Shown in pieces: positions 36,666 through 46,322 of a DNA stretch of 64,000 nucleotides. The translations under genes were made by a program, and so were the position numbers. The DNA lies in the NCBI RefSeq assembly GCF_030812315.1, contig NZ_JAUSSM010000004.1, positions 372,001 through 436,000 on the forward strand, read 5' to 3'. Every line of letters begins with the position of its first letter. Position 1 is the stretch's first letter. This stretch comes from Arthrobacter oryzae. Its GTDB lineage: Bacteria; Actinomycetota; Actinomycetes; Actinomycetales; Micrococcaceae. Under the pieces are notes generated by a model that made no database searches, was not told the DNA's origin, and saw nothing but the letters and a program-made list of their open reading frames with translations.

Positions 36666-37502
36666 GTGGAACCGGCTCCCGGCAGCACTGCCGCCCGCCT
36701 TTGCGCGGTCCAGCACTGCGAGAATGTACTCGTGTTTGATTCTGAAGCTTTGTTTGAGCTGGAGCCGGCTGCCGGTGCGACTCCGGGTTTCGCTGAGATG
36801 GCAGGGATGCCGCTGGAGGAGTTGGTGGCTGCCGACTGGGCCGCGGCGCTGGCTCCCGTCGAAGCGGAACTGCGCAGCGTCCTGGAGTTCCTTGCAGCTG
36901 AAGTGGCGGCCGGGCACCCGGTGCTTCCGGCGCCGTCAAACGTGTTGCGTGCCTTTCGGCGGCCCCTCGCTGACGTCAGGGTGCTCATCGTGGGCCAGGA
37001 TCCCTACCCGACCCCGGGCCACGCCATCGGGCTGTCCTTCGCAGTTGACGGGCACACCCGGCCAATTCCGCGCAGCCTGGCGAACATCTACAAGGAACTT
37101 GAAGCGGACCTGGGCCTTCCGTCCCGTGTCCACGGTGACCTGTCGCAGTGGGCGGAGCAGGGGGTGCTGCTGCTGAACCGCGTCCTTACCGTCCGCGCCG
37201 GTGCGGCTGGATCCCACCGCGGCAAAGGATGGGAGCCCATCACGACGGCGGCGATCGCCGCAGTGGCCGGACGGCGCTCCGCCGACGGCAGCAATATGCC
37301 CTTGGTGGCCGTCCTGTGGGGCAAGGATGCCGAGAGCGTCCGGCCCCTGCTGGGGAACGCACCCGTGCTGGCCAGCGCCCACCCCAGCCCGTTGTCAGCC
37401 GCGCGCGGTTTCTTCGGTTCCCGCCCCTTCAGCAGGGCCAACGAAATCCTCCGGTCGCAGGGTTCCGCACCCGTGGACTGGGAGCTGCCCCCAGTTTCTT
37501 AG
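36666..37502 (+). CDS. ung: Uracil-DNA glycosylase, family 1
   Basis: 278 residues. It removes uracil from DNA at the start of base-excision repair. Motifs: [16 protein letters not shown] with catalytic Asp112 (numbered from GTG 36666), [20 protein letters not shown] and [21 protein letters not shown] with the catalytic His. The N-terminus before residue about 20 is not conserved, and a start at GTG 36732 or later is possible. The chosen GTG has a weak SD (GAGG) nine bases upstream. The siderophore-interacting gene begins 15 bases after its stop. Confidence 0.95.
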   Translation: MEPAPGSTAARLCAVQHCENVLVFDSEALFELEPAAGATPGFAEMAGMPLEELVAADWAAALAPVEAELRSVLEFLAAEVAAGHPVLPAPSNVLRAFRRPLADVRVLIVGQDPYPTPGHAIGLSFAVDGHTRPIPRSLANIYKELEADLGLPSRVHGDLSQWAEQGVLLLNRVLTVRAGAAGSHRGKGWEPITTAAIAAVAGRRSADGSNMPLVAVLWGKDAESVRPLLGNAPVLASAHPSPLSAARGFFGSRPFSRANEILRSQGSAPVDWELPPVS

Positions 37503-37517
37503 CCTATCCTTACTTCC

Positions 37518-38357
37518 ATGACTTCACTGCCCGCTGCCACTTCAGCCAACCGAAAATCGCGTCCCCAGACGAATCTCACGGTCCTCAGGAGCGAGGAACT
37601 CTCGCCCCACATGGTGCGGATCGTGGCCGGCGGCGAAGGCTTCTCCAGCTTTGTGAACAACGATTACGTCGACCGGTACGTGAAGATCGCCTTCCCCCAG
37701 CCCGACGTCGACTACCCGCTCCCCCTGGACCTCTGGGCCGTCCGGGAGTCGATGCCACGCGAACAGTGGCCGCACACCCGGACATACACGGTGCGCTGGG
37801 TCGATGAAGAAAAGCGTGAGCTGGCCATCGACTTCGTCATCCACGGCGACGAGGGCCTGGCGGGGCCGTGGGCAGCCAAGGCGCAGCCCGGCGACACCCT
37901 GGTGTTCACCGGTCCGGGCGGCGGCTACAACCCCGACCCTGCTGCCGACTGGCACCTCTTCGCCGGTGACGAGGCCGCCCTCCCGGCAATCGCCGCCGCC
38001 ATCGAGTCGTTGCCGCCGGAGGCCCGTGGCCTCGCGTTCCTGGAGGTGGACAGCGATGCCGAGATCCAGCCCATAGCAGTGCCGGCCGGGTTGCAGATCA
38101 ACTGGCTGCCGCGGAACGGGGTCCCAGCCGGAACCAGCGAACTGCTCATCAGCGCCGTCCGGGATGCCGAATGGCCCGCCGGCCGGGTGCAGGTCTTCGC
38201 CCACGGCGAGCGCGGCTACATGAAGTCCCTCCGGGACGTCCTCTTCCGTGAGCGGGGCCTCGAGCGCGGGCAGGTGTCGCTTTCCGGGTACTGGGCCAAC
38301 GGGCGCGTGGAGGACGACTTCCAGGCCGAAAAGAAGCTCCCCATCGGCCAGATCTAG
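37518..38357 (+). CDS. Siderophore-interacting protein (ferric-siderophore reductase, FAD/NAD(P)H)
   Basis: 279 residues, SIP/ViuB family. The FAD-binding half has HTRTYTVRWVDE (FAD contact), IDFVIHGDEGLAGPWA and GDTLVFTGPGGGY; the NAD(P)H-binding half has WHLFAGDEAALPAI and VFAHGERGYMK. These enzymes reduce Fe3+-siderophores in the cytoplasm to release iron. It fits with the DtxR-type regulator in the window. No iron box is obvious upstream: only 15 bases separate it from ung, so it may be read from the ung promoter. A strong hairpin overlaps the stop. Confidence 0.9.
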   Translation: MTSLPAATSANRKSRPQTNLTVLRSEELSPHMVRIVAGGEGFSSFVNNDYVDRYVKIAFPQPDVDYPLPLDLWAVRESMPREQWPHTRTYTVRWVDEEKRELAIDFVIHGDEGLAGPWAAKAQPGDTLVFTGPGGGYNPDPAADWHLFAGDEAALPAIAAAIESLPPEARGLAFLEVDSDAEIQPIAVPAGLQINWLPRNGVPAGTSELLISAVRDAEWPAGRVQVFAHGERGYMKSLRDVLFRERGLERGQVSLSGYWANGRVEDDFQAEKKLPIGQI

Positions 38358-38373
38358 CTGCTGGCCGATGGGG
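38339..38373 (+). terminator. Terminator hairpin overlapping the stop of the siderophore-interacting gene
   Basis: Perfect 13-bp arms CCCCATCGGCCAG (38339-38351) and CTGGCCGATGGGG (38361-38373), loop of nine bases that contains the TAG stop (38355-38357). The 5' arm lies in the coding sequence. It lacks a U-tract. It is also placed to stop convergent transcription from the ThrE gene. Confidence 0.85.
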
Positions 38374-38405
38374 AAGACTGATCCGGAAACGGAGGCCGTG
38401 CCCGG

Positions 38406-39902
38406 CTAGCGGCGGCGGGCGCGGCGGCGTTCGTTGCTCGCCAGGCTGCGGGTCAGCGGACGGGCCAAGGTATCGCCCAGGACGATCCCGGCGGCGACGC
38501 CGAGAACGATCGCCCCTGCGTTCAGCATGCCCCCGGCGCCCAGCAGGATATCCGACTCTTCGATCGTCAATACATACATGGACCGGAATATGGTGAGTCC
38601 CGGCAACAGGATCAGAGCGGCTGGAACGGCAACCACCAGTTGCGGGGCGCCCATCCGGAGTGCCACCACCCGGCCGAGCAGGCCGATGACGACGGCGGCC
38701 AGGGCCGGGGAAAAGCGCGGACCGATTCCCAAGGCCTCTCCACCGATAAGGACCAGGTAGCCGATGGCCCCCACGGCCGCCGTAGGGAGGAGGAGCTTCC
38801 AGCTCGTCTGTTCAGTAATCCCGATCGCGACGACGGCGATGGCAACGAAGACTCCAATTGCCCACCACGGGTACGCCGGCGGGAAGGTTTTGGTGACGTC
38901 TATCGGCTCCATGCCGGTCTTTGCGACCACCACGAAGCCGACGGCGATGCCGGTCACGAGGGCGCCGAAGGTCAGGATGGTCGACAGGAAACGGCCGGCC
39001 GCCGTGACCGGGAATCCGTTGATGGCGTCCTGTACCGAGGAGACGAGTCGTCCGGTGGGAAGCAGCAGCAGGATCCCGCCGACCACCACGATCTCGGGGG
39101 CGATCTGTATCCCCACCGGGCTGCCAAACCGCGACAGGAGCAGGGCAATGAAGGTGACAAGGAACGCGCAGGACGCGGTAATAAAGAAGTCCGGTGTGCG
39201 CCACCTGCCCAGTTGCCGGGCCAACAGGCTGACCAGCAGGTTGGAAGCGAAGGCAACTGCGGAGGCTCCGAGCCCGCCACCGAGCACACCGACGAAGACG
39301 GCGGCGAACACTGCGAAGGCGACCGTGACCATCCAGCGTGGGAACGGCTTGGAGCTCCGGACGATTTCGTCCAGCCGGCGTACTGCCTCATCGCGGCCCA
39401 CACCGCCGGCCACGATTTCCGTGACCAGCTGGTGCACTTGGGCCAGTCCCGCGTAATTGTTGGTCCAGGACCGCACGACTCGGAGCAGGGTGATGGGTGT
39501 CTGGTCCTTGGGAGCATAGTTGATGGCCACGGACTGGTTGGTGATGTCCACTTCGATGTGCTTCAGGCCCAGTGCGGCCGTGATCGCGATGATGCTGGTT
39601 TCCACTTCCAAGGCGCCGGCGCCGTACCGGAACATGGACTCGGCCAGATGGAGGGCGAAGTCGATGGTCTTTCGCGCGGACGCGTCCACTCCCCCGACCT
39701 GGATCATGGGGTTGGCGTAGGGGCTCCCCGCGAGCCTGTCCACAATGCTCATGGGGGCCGTGGGCGGGTTTTCGCCCTGTACCAGCCTGCGGAGCATGCG
39801 CTTGGCCGCGGCGTTCTGGCGTATCTGGGACGCGGTCAGTGGTTCAGTCGGGGGCAGCGCCCCCGTGGGCGGCCTGCGGCGACCGTCCGGTGCTTTGGTC
39901 AT
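38406..39902 (-). CDS. Threonine/serine exporter (ThrE family)
   Basis: 498 residues. The N-terminal cytoplasmic domain (about 70-200: DFALHLAESMFRYGAGALEVETS, then TNNYAGLAQVHQLV) is characteristic of ThrE; about ten membrane helices follow (about 205-475). In Corynebacterium ThrE exports threonine and serine by the proton-motive force. This copy contains the usual fused ThrE and ThrE_2-like halves in one chain. Good SD (GAGGAGG) five bases before ATG. Basic C-terminal tail. A serine/glycine cluster lies 3 kb away, so serine export might matter for overflow, an inference. Confidence 0.9.
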   Translation of the reverse strand: MTKAPDGRRRPPTGALPPTEPLTASQIRQNAAAKRMLRRLVQGENPPTAPMSIVDRLAGSPYANPMIQVGGVDASARKTIDFALHLAESMFRYGAGALEVETSIIAITAALGLKHIEVDITNQSVAINYAPKDQTPITLLRVVRSWTNNYAGLAQVHQLVTEIVAGGVGRDEAVRRLDEIVRSSKPFPRWMVTVAFAVFAAVFVGVLGGGLGASAVAFASNLLVSLLARQLGRWRTPDFFITASCAFLVTFIALLLSRFGSPVGIQIAPEIVVVGGILLLLPTGRLVSSVQDAINGFPVTAAGRFLSTILTFGALVTGIAVGFVVVAKTGMEPIDVTKTFPPAYPWWAIGVFVAIAVVAIGITEQTSWKLLLPTAAVGAIGYLVLIGGEALGIGPRFSPALAAVVIGLLGRVVALRMGAPQLVVAVPAALILLPGLTIFRSMYVLTIEESDILLGAGGMLNAGAIVLGVAAGIVLGDTLARPLTRSLASNERRRARRR

Positions 39903-39932
39903 TGCGGCCTCCTCAAGGGCATCACAAGTTTT

Positions 39933-41099
39933 TTAGTAGAACTGCTGGCCTGTTCGCCGGGTGTACAGCTGGCGCGCTACGCGTTCGCCGGCGGCCATCC
40001 AGGCCTTGTATTTCAGCGGGCTGATTACTTGGTCGTAGCATCCCACGAAGTCGGTGACCGTCTTGCTGAAACTCGTCTTGAACAGCCCCAGCCCGTGGAA
40101 CGGGTTGGAGGTGTCCTTGAGTTTGTCGCTCGGAGGCGTGCCGCAGAAGTCGTATTCCGTGCAGCCGAGTTCCTTGACCTGGTTGATCGCCGTCCACTGG
40201 ACCAGATGGGAGTCCCCGTACTGGCTGCGCTTCTGCAGCGAGCCGCCGTCCTTGTACGTCCCCTTCCGTCCGTAGTTGATCACGAAGGCGCCCACGGAGG
40301 GAACCCCGTCCTCGTAGACGAACAGCAGCCGGCCCTGGCCGCGGTCAATGAAGTTGGTCCAGAACTTCTGGTAGTACTCGTATTCCCGGACCCTGACCTG
40401 CGACTTCGCTTCCACCGTAGTGGTCATGAGGCCGTACATGGCCCGGAAGTTCTCCTCGGTGGGCTCCGCGTTGTGGACTTCCACGCCCTCCCGGATGGCT
40501 CGTCGGACGGCGTTACGCCCCCGGGAATGCAGGTTCCGCAGCAGTTGGTTCTCTTCCGGCGCGATGTCCAGCAGCGCTGTGGAGTCGTTGGGCTGCAGGT
40601 TGTGGGTCTTGACCAGGCCGGCGCCCTCGATCACCCGCTGGGCGTCCTCGGAGAGGATGATGTCGGGCTCGATCTTGATGGCGAACACGCCGAGCTTTGC
40701 GCGCTTGACGAACTCGGCGTTTGCCGCCGCAATGCCCGGTATGTCCTCCACTGTTGCCACGTCCGGCCCTTTGATGAGGTACCAGAGCTTGCCGAGGACC
40801 GGAAAGGACTTCTCCAGTACCAGGTTGTAGCTCGTGTAGTCGGGGGTCTCATAGACCAGGTGGAGGGGCTTCCAGCCGAAGTGTTGCTTGACCTGGGCGA
40901 AGGCCTCGGACTGAAGCAGGTTTCCGCCGTTCGGGTTCGAGGTGACGTGGGTGTCCCAGTTGGCGACCTCCTCGGCGGAGGCAAAGCGGGCGGTGAATTC
41001 TCGCAAGTGCGCGGTGTCCAATCTTTGCGGGCGTTGCTTCGGCTGCATGCCGGGCATGCAATCCATAAGTCTATCGGCCATGCCTAGGAGGACGCTCAC
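39933..41099 (-). CDS. FemAB-family peptidoglycan interpeptide-bridge aminoacyltransferase
   Basis: 388 residues. The FemABX fold (two GNAT-like domains) is seen from NWDTHVTSNPNGGNLLQSEAFAQVK (opening segment), LRNLHSRGRNAVRRAIREGV and GTPPSDKLKDTSNPFHGLGLFKTSFSKT (split by the pattern). It uses aminoacyl-tRNA to add residues to the peptide stem of lipid II, forming the interpeptide bridge (Micrococcaceae have bridges such as Ala, Ser or Thr). Which residue is added cannot be read. The N-terminus is uncertain: GTG 41099 or ATG 41081 have weak SD sequences; homology starts about residue 35. Confidence 0.85.
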   Translation of the reverse strand: MSVLLGMADRLMDCMPGMQPKQRPQRLDTAHLREFTARFASAEEVANWDTHVTSNPNGGNLLQSEAFAQVKQHFGWKPLHLVYETPDYTSYNLVLEKSFPVLGKLWYLIKGPDVATVEDIPGIAAANAEFVKRAKLGVFAIKIEPDIILSEDAQRVIEGAGLVKTHNLQPNDSTALLDIAPEENQLLRNLHSRGRNAVRRAIREGVEVHNAEPTEENFRAMYGLMTTTVEAKSQVRVREYEYYQKFWTNFIDRGQGRLLFVYEDGVPSVGAFVINYGRKGTYKDGGSLQKRSQYGDSHLVQWTAINQVKELGCTEYDFCGTPPSDKLKDTSNPFHGLGLFKTSFSKTVTDFVGCYDQVISPLKYKAWMAAGERVARQLYTRRTGQQFY

Positions 41100-41123
41100 C
41101 GGGTACTTCCCGCGGGCACGGTT

Positions 41124-41945
41124 TCAGAGCCGGACCTGCTCCATGGACTCGAGCCGTACCGCCATGGGTTCCTTGCCCCGTGATCGTTGGCTCTTGACGA
41201 GCCGGTCCGCGTTTTCCAGCCGGGAAAGGCTCAGCCCGGTCAGCTCGGCGATCTGCCGAACCGGGACCTGGAACGTGCGGAAGGGGCCAAGCGGGGGCGG
41301 TTCATCCGCCAGAAGCCGTTCCCGGATGGCCTTCTTGAGCTCCACTTTCCCCAGCAGCGGCGACTGGTCCAGCAGGAATCCCGCGGCGGCGAGCTTTCCG
41401 TCCATGGTCCAGGCGGCGATCTTCCAGAACTTCCTGGGAATCTGGACACCGCGGTAGGGCAGGTCGTCCTCCGCAAGTACGGGGCCGGTTAGGACGCTGA
41501 GCTTGGCATCGTTGAGATCGGCATGGTTGAGGACGTGGTCTTCAAGTCCCACCCACAGTTCCTTGCCCTGGTTGAAGTCGTCGACCTGGGGCGCGGCGTT
41601 AGTGAAGGCGAACGTGTCCTGGTTGGCGCCCCTGGCCGTGGCCTCGTCCCCCCAGACCGGGTCCAGCCTCCGCACCAGGTGCCCGCGGTCGAACGCGTTG
41701 TTCTTATAGACGTCCGGGCCAGCCTGCTGCTCCTTGGGAATCCGGGGGTCGAAATGCCACGTGCCCTGGCGCGCCAGCGGGACGAGCTCGCGCCCGTGGA
41801 TGTTCACCCCGACGACGGCGGCCAGTTTGCGGGCGGCCCGCAGCCGGACCGAAAAGTGGATGTAGTCAAGCAGAACAGTTGCTGCCGGTGGACTGGGCAG
41901 CTCAAGGCGTGCCCGCAGAAAGTCCCGGTCGTATCCCCCAGTCAT
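41124..41945 (-). CDS. DNA/RNA non-specific endonuclease (Endonuclease_NS)
   Basis: 273 residues. The core includes FDRGHLVRRLDPVWGD with the catalytic DRGH His, then NQDTFAFTNAAPQVDDFNQG (Asn/metal region), and LSVLTGPVLAEDD, the beta-beta-alpha-metal nuclease family of Serratia nuclease. No signal peptide is visible, so it would act inside unless exported otherwise. A C-terminal extension (about 210-273) ends KEPMAVRLESMEQVRL. ATG at 41945 is chosen at the start of homology (TGGYDRDFLRARL), with SD GGAG two bases upstream only. The frame is open 29 codons further. Role: nutrient or defence nuclease, unproven. Confidence 0.83.
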   Translation of the reverse strand: MTGGYDRDFLRARLELPSPPAATVLLDYIHFSVRLRAARKLAAVVGVNIHGRELVPLARQGTWHFDPRIPKEQQAGPDVYKNNAFDRGHLVRRLDPVWGDEATARGANQDTFAFTNAAPQVDDFNQGKELWVGLEDHVLNHADLNDAKLSVLTGPVLAEDDLPYRGVQIPRKFWKIAAWTMDGKLAAAGFLLDQSPLLGKVELKKAIRERLLADEPPPLGPFRTFQVPVRQIAELTGLSLSRLENADRLVKSQRSRGKEPMAVRLESMEQVRL

Positions 41946-42055
41946 AGCTCCATAGTGGCACTGTGGCCTGAGCGTGAACAGGGGAACTCTGTTCGCACGT
42001 GCCCGGTGTCGGTGCGGCGCTTGACGCGGCACGCCGGACTCGCAAGGGTTGAAGG

Positions 42056-42637
42056 ATGCAGGCTCACCACGAACAGTCCATGGCCAGTCCCGGCGCCAGT
42101 CCCGGCGGCGGGCCTGTCAGCAGGACCGGGTACGGATCAAAGGGCCTTGGCCCCGGCGTTCAGGTGCTCGGACTGGCCGTGTTCCTGGGAGCTTCCGCAT
42201 TGGTCGCCTGGCTGGGCGCGTTCGCGACGGTAAGCAACGTGAACGGCTGGTACGTGGCTGCGGACAAGGCGCCGTGGTCGCCGCCCAACTGGGTGTTCGG
42301 CCCGGTCTGGACGCTGCTCTACACCGCCATGGCAGTGGCCGCGTGGCTCGTCTGGCGCCGCCGCGCCGAACGCTCCGCCCCTGCGTTGGTTGCCTACGGA
42401 ATCCAGCTGCTGTTGAACCTGTTGTGGACGCCGGTGTTCTTCGGCCTCTATCCGGTAATGGGCACGGCGGCACTCTGGCTCGGCTTCGCCGTCATCATCG
42501 CCCTGATAGTCGCTGTGACCGTAACCGTCCTGTTCTTCGGCCCCATCAGCCGTGCAGCCGGCCTCCTGCTGTTGCCCTACGTCTCCTGGCTGGTGTTCGC
42601 CGCCAGCCTGAACTTGTGGGCCGCACTGCACAACTGA
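42056..42637 (+). CDS. tspO: TspO/MBR family membrane protein
   Basis: 193 residues. Five membrane helices (about 36-58, 82-104, 112-130, 138-162, 168-190) and the family landmarks WSPPNWVFGPVWTLLYTAMA and LLLNLLWTPVFFGL mark a TspO tryptophan-rich sensory protein. It binds porphyrins and related ligands in the cytoplasmic membrane. The N-terminal 35 residues are Gly/Pro/Ser-rich and not conserved, so the real start may be ATG 42080 or later; the chosen ATG has an SD (GAAGG) abutting it. It converges on the serine deaminase gene, one base away. Confidence 0.87.
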   Translation: MQAHHEQSMASPGASPGGGPVSRTGYGSKGLGPGVQVLGLAVFLGASALVAWLGAFATVSNVNGWYVAADKAPWSPPNWVFGPVWTLLYTAMAVAAWLVWRRRAERSAPALVAYGIQLLLNLLWTPVFFGLYPVMGTAALWLGFAVIIALIVAVTVTVLFFGPISRAAGLLLLPYVSWLVFAASLNLWAALHN

Positions 42638-42638
42638 G

Positions 42639-44051
42639 TCAGCACTCCACGACGTTGACGGCGAGGCCGCCCATGGCGGTTTCCTTGTATTTGGAGCTCA
42701 TGTCCTTGCCGGTTTCGCGCATGGTCACGATGACCTCGTCGAGGGATACCCGGTGTGTGCCGTCGCCCCAGAGCGCCATTTTGGCGGCGTTGATGGCCTT
42801 CGCCGCGGCGATGGCGTTGCGTTCGATGCAGGGAATCTGCACGAGCCCGCCGATCGGGTCGCAGGTCAGGCCCAGGTTGTGCTCCATCGCGATTTCCGCG
42901 GCGTTCTCCACCTGCTGCGGGGTCCCACCCATGACTTCGGCCAGTCCGGCGGCCGCCATCGACGACGCCGATCCCACCTCGCCCTGGCAGCCCACTTCGG
43001 CGCCGGAGATCGAGGCCTGTTCCTTGTACAGCACCCCGATCGCGGCGGCGGTCAGCAGGAACTTGACCACGACGTCGTCGCGGTCCGCCTGGGTGGCCAC
43101 GTCCATGCCGGGGGCGAAGTGCAGGGCGTAGTACAGCACGGCCGGAATGATCCCGGCCGCGCCGTTCGTCGGGGCGGTGACCACCCGGCCGCCGGAGGCG
43201 TTTTCCTCATTCACGGCAAGGGCGATCAGGTTGACCCATTCCTGCCAGTACTTCGGGTCCCGGTAGCCGGGATCGTGGTCCCGGCTTTCCTTCAGGAGCC
43301 GCTCGTGCCAGTCCGGGGCACGACGGCGGACCTTGAGCCCGCCGGGCAGCAGCCCTTCGCGCTTGAGGCTGGTTTCCACGCAGCCCTGCATGACCGAATA
43401 GATGTGCAGCAGGCCCTGCCGGATCTCCTCCTCCGTCCGGGAGGCACGTTCGTTGACGAACATGATCTCGCCAATGGACAGTCCCTTGGACTGGCAGCGT
43501 CCGAGCAGTTCGGCGGCCGTGCGGAACGGCAGCGGCAGCTCCTTCTTGGACTCATCGAGTTCCTTCAGCGCAGCATCTTCCTCGCCTTCGCGGACGATGA
43601 AGCCGCCGCCCACGGAGAAGAAGGTGGCGCTGTGCAGGACTTCCCCGTCGGCGTCGGAGACCGTAAACGTCATGCCGTTGGTGTGCCTGGGCAGGATGGT
43701 CAGCGGCCGCAGGACGATGTCCTGCACCCCGTACGGGAGCTGCACGGACCCGGCCAGCTGCAGTTTCCCGGTCTCGGCGATGGCGGCCAGCCGCTCCTCC
43801 ACCTCGTCGGGGAGGATCAGCTCGGGGTGGAAGCCTTCCAGGCCCAGCAGGATGGCGGTCATGGTGCCGTGGCCGTGGCCCGTCGCGGCGAGCGAGCCGT
43901 ACAGGTCCACCCGCAGCGACGCCACCCGGTCCAGTTTCCCGGACGACTTCAGCTCTTCGGCGAACACCGCGGCGGCCCGCATCGGACCCACCGTGTGTGA
44001 ACTGGACGGTCCTATTCCGATGGAAAAAAGGTCAAAGACTCCAACGGCCAT
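42639..44051 (-). CDS. sdaA: L-serine ammonia-lyase (iron-sulfur, single chain)
   Basis: 470 residues. The enzyme deaminates L-serine to pyruvate and ammonia with a [4Fe-4S] cluster. The N-terminal beta domain starts [20 protein letters not shown] (SSSHT motif). The C-terminal alpha domain holds [31 protein letters not shown] (Cys355 of the cluster), [17 protein letters not shown] (further cysteines) and the C-terminal tail cysteine. Full length for the fused form. ATG with SD TTAGGAA six bases before. It lies downstream of the gcv/glyA operon but behind a probable terminator, so it probably has its own promoter. Confidence 0.95.
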   Translation of the reverse strand: MAVGVFDLFSIGIGPSSSHTVGPMRAAAVFAEELKSSGKLDRVASLRVDLYGSLAATGHGHGTMTAILLGLEGFHPELILPDEVEERLAAIAETGKLQLAGSVQLPYGVQDIVLRPLTILPRHTNGMTFTVSDADGEVLHSATFFSVGGGFIVREGEEDAALKELDESKKELPLPFRTAAELLGRCQSKGLSIGEIMFVNERASRTEEEIRQGLLHIYSVMQGCVETSLKREGLLPGGLKVRRRAPDWHERLLKESRDHDPGYRDPKYWQEWVNLIALAVNEENASGGRVVTAPTNGAAGIIPAVLYYALHFAPGMDVATQADRDDVVVKFLLTAAAIGVLYKEQASISGAEVGCQGEVGSASSMAAAGLAEVMGGTPQQVENAAEIAMEHNLGLTCDPIGGLVQIPCIERNAIAAAKAINAAKMALWGDGTHRVSLDEVIVTMRETGKDMSSKYKETAMGGLAVNVVEC

Positions 44052-44080
44052 TGTCGGTTCCTAACTAGGTCTAACTGTGG

Positions 44081-44102
44081 TCCGGCAGATGGTCCTGCCG
44101 GA
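44081..44102 (-). other. Hairpin upstream of sdaA
   Basis: Perfect arms TCCGGCAG and CTGCCGGA with a 6-base loop, 30 bases before the sdaA start on the minus strand. With the stronger hairpin just upstream it may be part of the glyA operon terminator or an mRNA leader structure. Role undetermined. Confidence 0.4.
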
Positions 44103-44149
44103 AGGCCGCGTACTCGCCGGGCGGCGGGCGCATTGCCTGATGCGCGGCG

Positions 44150-44178
44150 CCGGGCGGCAGCTTGTGGCGGCCGCCCGG
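44150..44178 (-). terminator. Probable terminator of the gcv-glyA operon
   Basis: Perfect 9-bp arms CCGGGCGGC and GCCGCCCGG with an 11-base loop, 32 bases after the glyA stop on the minus strand. No U-tract. Confidence 0.7.
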
Positions 44179-44209
44179 TGTCGTGATCTCTACTTCTGTA
44201 ATACGGCCT

Positions 44210-45541
44210 CTAGCCCAGGTTGGCAACCGAGGGGTAGAGCGGGTGGGCGTCGGCGAGGGCTTCGACCCGGGAACGCAGGCCGGAGAGGTCCGTGCCGGCG
44301 TCGGCGGTCAGTGCTTCGGCGATGATGTCTGCAACTTCGGCGAAGGCCGCTTCGCCGAAACCGCGGGTGGCCAGGGCCGGGGTGCCGATGCGCAGCCCGG
44401 AGGTGACCATCGGCGGGCGCGGATCGAACGGTACCGCGTTCCGGTTGACCGTGATGTCGATTTCCGCGAGGCGGTCCTCGGCCTGCTGGCCGTCCAGCTC
44501 GCAGTTGCGCAGGTCCACCAGGACCAGGTGCACGTCGGTGCCGCCGGAGATCACGTTAATCCCCTTCGCGGTGACGTCCGGCCGGACCAGCCGGTCGGCC
44601 AGGATCCGGGCACCGGCCAGGACGCGTTCCTGGCGTTCCTTGAACTCCGCGGACGCGGCGATCTTGAACGCCACGGCCTTGCCCGCGATCACATGCTCCA
44701 GCGGGCCGCCCTGCTGGCCGGGGAACACCGCGGAGTTGATCTTCTTGGCGATGCCGGCGTCGTTGGAGAGGATGATCCCGCCGCGCGGACCGGCCAGGGT
44801 CTTGTGCGTGGTGGAGGTGGTGACGTGCGCGTGCGGGACCGGGGACGGGTGCAGCCCGGCCGCGACGAGCCCGGCGAAGTGCGCCATGTCCACCATCAGG
44901 TAGGCGCCCACGGAGTCGGCGATCCGGCGGAACTCGGCGAAGTCCAGCTGGCGTGCGTACGCGGACCAGCCGGCAACGATCAGGGCCGGCTTGTGCTCCT
45001 GGGCCAGGCGCTCCACCTCGGCCATGTCGATCCGGTGGTCCTCCTCGCGGACCTGGTACGGGATGACGTTGTACAGCCGGCCGGAGAAGTTGATCCGCAT
45101 GCCGTGCGTGAGGTGGCCGCCGTGCGCCAGGTTCAGGCCCATGATGGTGTCGCCGGGCTTGATCAGGGCGTGCATCACCGAAGCGTTGGCCTGCGCGCCG
45201 GAGTGCGGCTGGACGTTGGCGAATTCCGCGCCGAACAGGGCCTTGACCCGGTCGATGGCCAACTGCTCGATCACGTCAACGTGCTCGCAGCCGCCGTAGT
45301 AGCGCTTGCCCGGGTAGCCCTCGGCGTACTTGTTGGTCAGCACCGAGCCCTGCGCCTGCATCACGGCCGCGGCGGTGTGGTTCTCCGAAGCGATCATTTC
45401 CAGGCCCGTGCGCTGGCGGGCCAGCTCGTCGTCGATCTTCGCCGCGATTTCCGGGTCCAGCTCTGACAGCTGGGCGTCCAGGCTCGGCGAGACTACCTGC
45501 TCAAACGCCGTTGCGGTGCCTGCGGCACCTGCCCCGCTCAC
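44210..45541 (-). CDS. glyA: Serine hydroxymethyltransferase
   Basis: 443 residues. It interconverts serine plus THF and glycine plus methylene-THF with PLP. Landmarks: [65 protein letters not shown] and the PLP lysine Lys247 in [18 protein letters not shown] at 45541 overlaps the gcvH stop (GTGA), so it is the last gene of the gcvPTH-glyA operon. The 20-residue N-terminal extension ([14 protein letters not shown]) is longer than in E. coli GlyA. It may not be the sole SHMT; being in this glycine-induced operon suggests a catabolic copy. Confidence 0.95.
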   Translation of the reverse strand: MSGAGAAGTATAFEQVVSPSLDAQLSELDPEIAAKIDDELARQRTGLEMIASENHTAAAVMQAQGSVLTNKYAEGYPGKRYYGGCEHVDVIEQLAIDRVKALFGAEFANVQPHSGAQANASVMHALIKPGDTIMGLNLAHGGHLTHGMRINFSGRLYNVIPYQVREEDHRIDMAEVERLAQEHKPALIVAGWSAYARQLDFAEFRRIADSVGAYLMVDMAHFAGLVAAGLHPSPVPHAHVTTSTTHKTLAGPRGGIILSNDAGIAKKINSAVFPGQQGGPLEHVIAGKAVAFKIAASAEFKERQERVLAGARILADRLVRPDVTAKGINVISGGTDVHLVLVDLRNCELDGQQAEDRLAEIDITVNRNAVPFDPRPPMVTSGLRIGTPALATRGFGEAAFAEVADIIAEALTADAGTDLSGLRSRVEALADAHPLYPSVANLG

Positions 45542-45933
45542 AGCTCGCCGCCGTTCTTGGACGCGTATTCCTGCGCGGAGAGCAGCGGGCCGTCGGATTC
45601 AGCGGCCACCTTGAAGAGCCAGCCGGCGCCGTACGGATCGCTGTTGATCAGGGCCGGATCGTCGACGACGGCGGGGTTGATCTCCGTGACCTCGCCCGTC
45701 ACCGGGGAGTACAGGTCCGAGACCGACTTCGTGGACTCGACTTCGCCGCAGGTCTCCCCCGCGCTCACGGTCGAGCCAACCTCGGGAAGGTCCACGTAGA
45801 CGATGTCGCCCAGGGCGTCCGTGGCCACGGCGGAGATGCCGATGGACACAATATTTGATCCGGCGTTGCCGGTATCCCGGGCAACCCACTCGTGCTCGTC
45901 GGAGTACTGCAGTTCAGCGGCAACTTTTGCCAT
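45538..45933 (-). CDS. gcvH: Glycine cleavage system H protein
   Basis: 131 residues. It carries the aminomethyl group on a lipoyl arm between GcvP, GcvT and Lpd. The lipoylated Lys69 is in [15 protein letters not shown]. Other landmarks are YSDEHEWV at the start and GWLFKV near the end. ATG at 45933 with SD AAGGA seven bases upstream; a longer frame to 46086 covers the intergenic repeat and is not real. Cytoplasmic. The lipoyl synthesis and lpd genes are not in this window. A 389-base gap with a palindromic repeat separates it from gcvT. Confidence 0.95.
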   Translation of the reverse strand: MAKVAAELQYSDEHEWVARDTGNAGSNIVSIGISAVATDALGDIVYVDLPEVGSTVSAGETCGEVESTKSVSDLYSPVTGEVTEINPAVVDDPALINSDPYGAGWLFKVAAESDGPLLSAQEYASKNGGEL

Positions 45934-46004
45934 GTTTTTTTCCTTACGTTTGAAATCTGTTGGTTCCGTACGGCGCCGGGGGTCCGAGTTCGCTGCAAGC
46001 GTTT

Positions 46005-46038
46005 CGACAAGCTCAACCCCCAATGATCGAGCTTGTCG
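46005..46038. repeat. Palindromic REP-like element CGACAAGCTC/GAGCTTGTCG
   Basis: Perfect 10-bp arms with a 14-base loop, inside the gcvT-gcvH gap. The outer sequence (GTTTCGACAAGCTCAACC) resembles a short interspersed repeat that I recall as common in Arthrobacter-type genomes. It may be a mobile-like REP/BIME unit or an mRNA stabilising hairpin. Only one copy is present in the window. Confidence 0.65.
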
Positions 46039-46150
46039 GGGTGCGCACCAGCCCACCTGCGCGGCAGGCGGTCCATCCCCCAGCACCGTTGGCTTTCGAA
46101 GGCGGGACGGCCGGAGCGGTCTTGCCTTGTCCGTTTGTCCGAAGGTGAGC

Positions 46151-46174
46151 TGCCAGCCCCCTTCGGGGCTGGCA
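46151..46174 (-). terminator. Hairpin downstream of gcvT
   Basis: Perfect 10-bp arms TGCCAGCCCC and GGGGCTGGCA with a 4-base loop, about 150 bases after the gcvT stop. It may partially terminate the riboswitch operon before gcvH, or form an mRNA stabilising hairpin. The remainder of the 389-base gap shows no gene. Confidence 0.6.
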
Positions 46175-46322
46175 TCCGGAAGCGTGCGTCTAAGGGAGCG
46201 TCACGTCCGCCCAGCGGGCGTCTACGCGACCGAGCACGCGGAGGATGTCAGCCCCGACGGGGCCACCGGTGCCGGCCCCGGAGCCAGCCAGGGCCCCAGA
46301 GCCGGGAACAGCGGAGCCCGGG

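Noticed and set aside
38640..41087. 815-codon open frame on the plus strand
   Set aside because: It lies antisense to the ThrE exporter and FemAB-like genes, both with clear family motifs and SD sequences.
45934..46086. N-terminal extension of gcvH
   Set aside because: It has no homology, lies across the REP-like palindrome region, and a strong SD precedes the canonical ATG at 45933.
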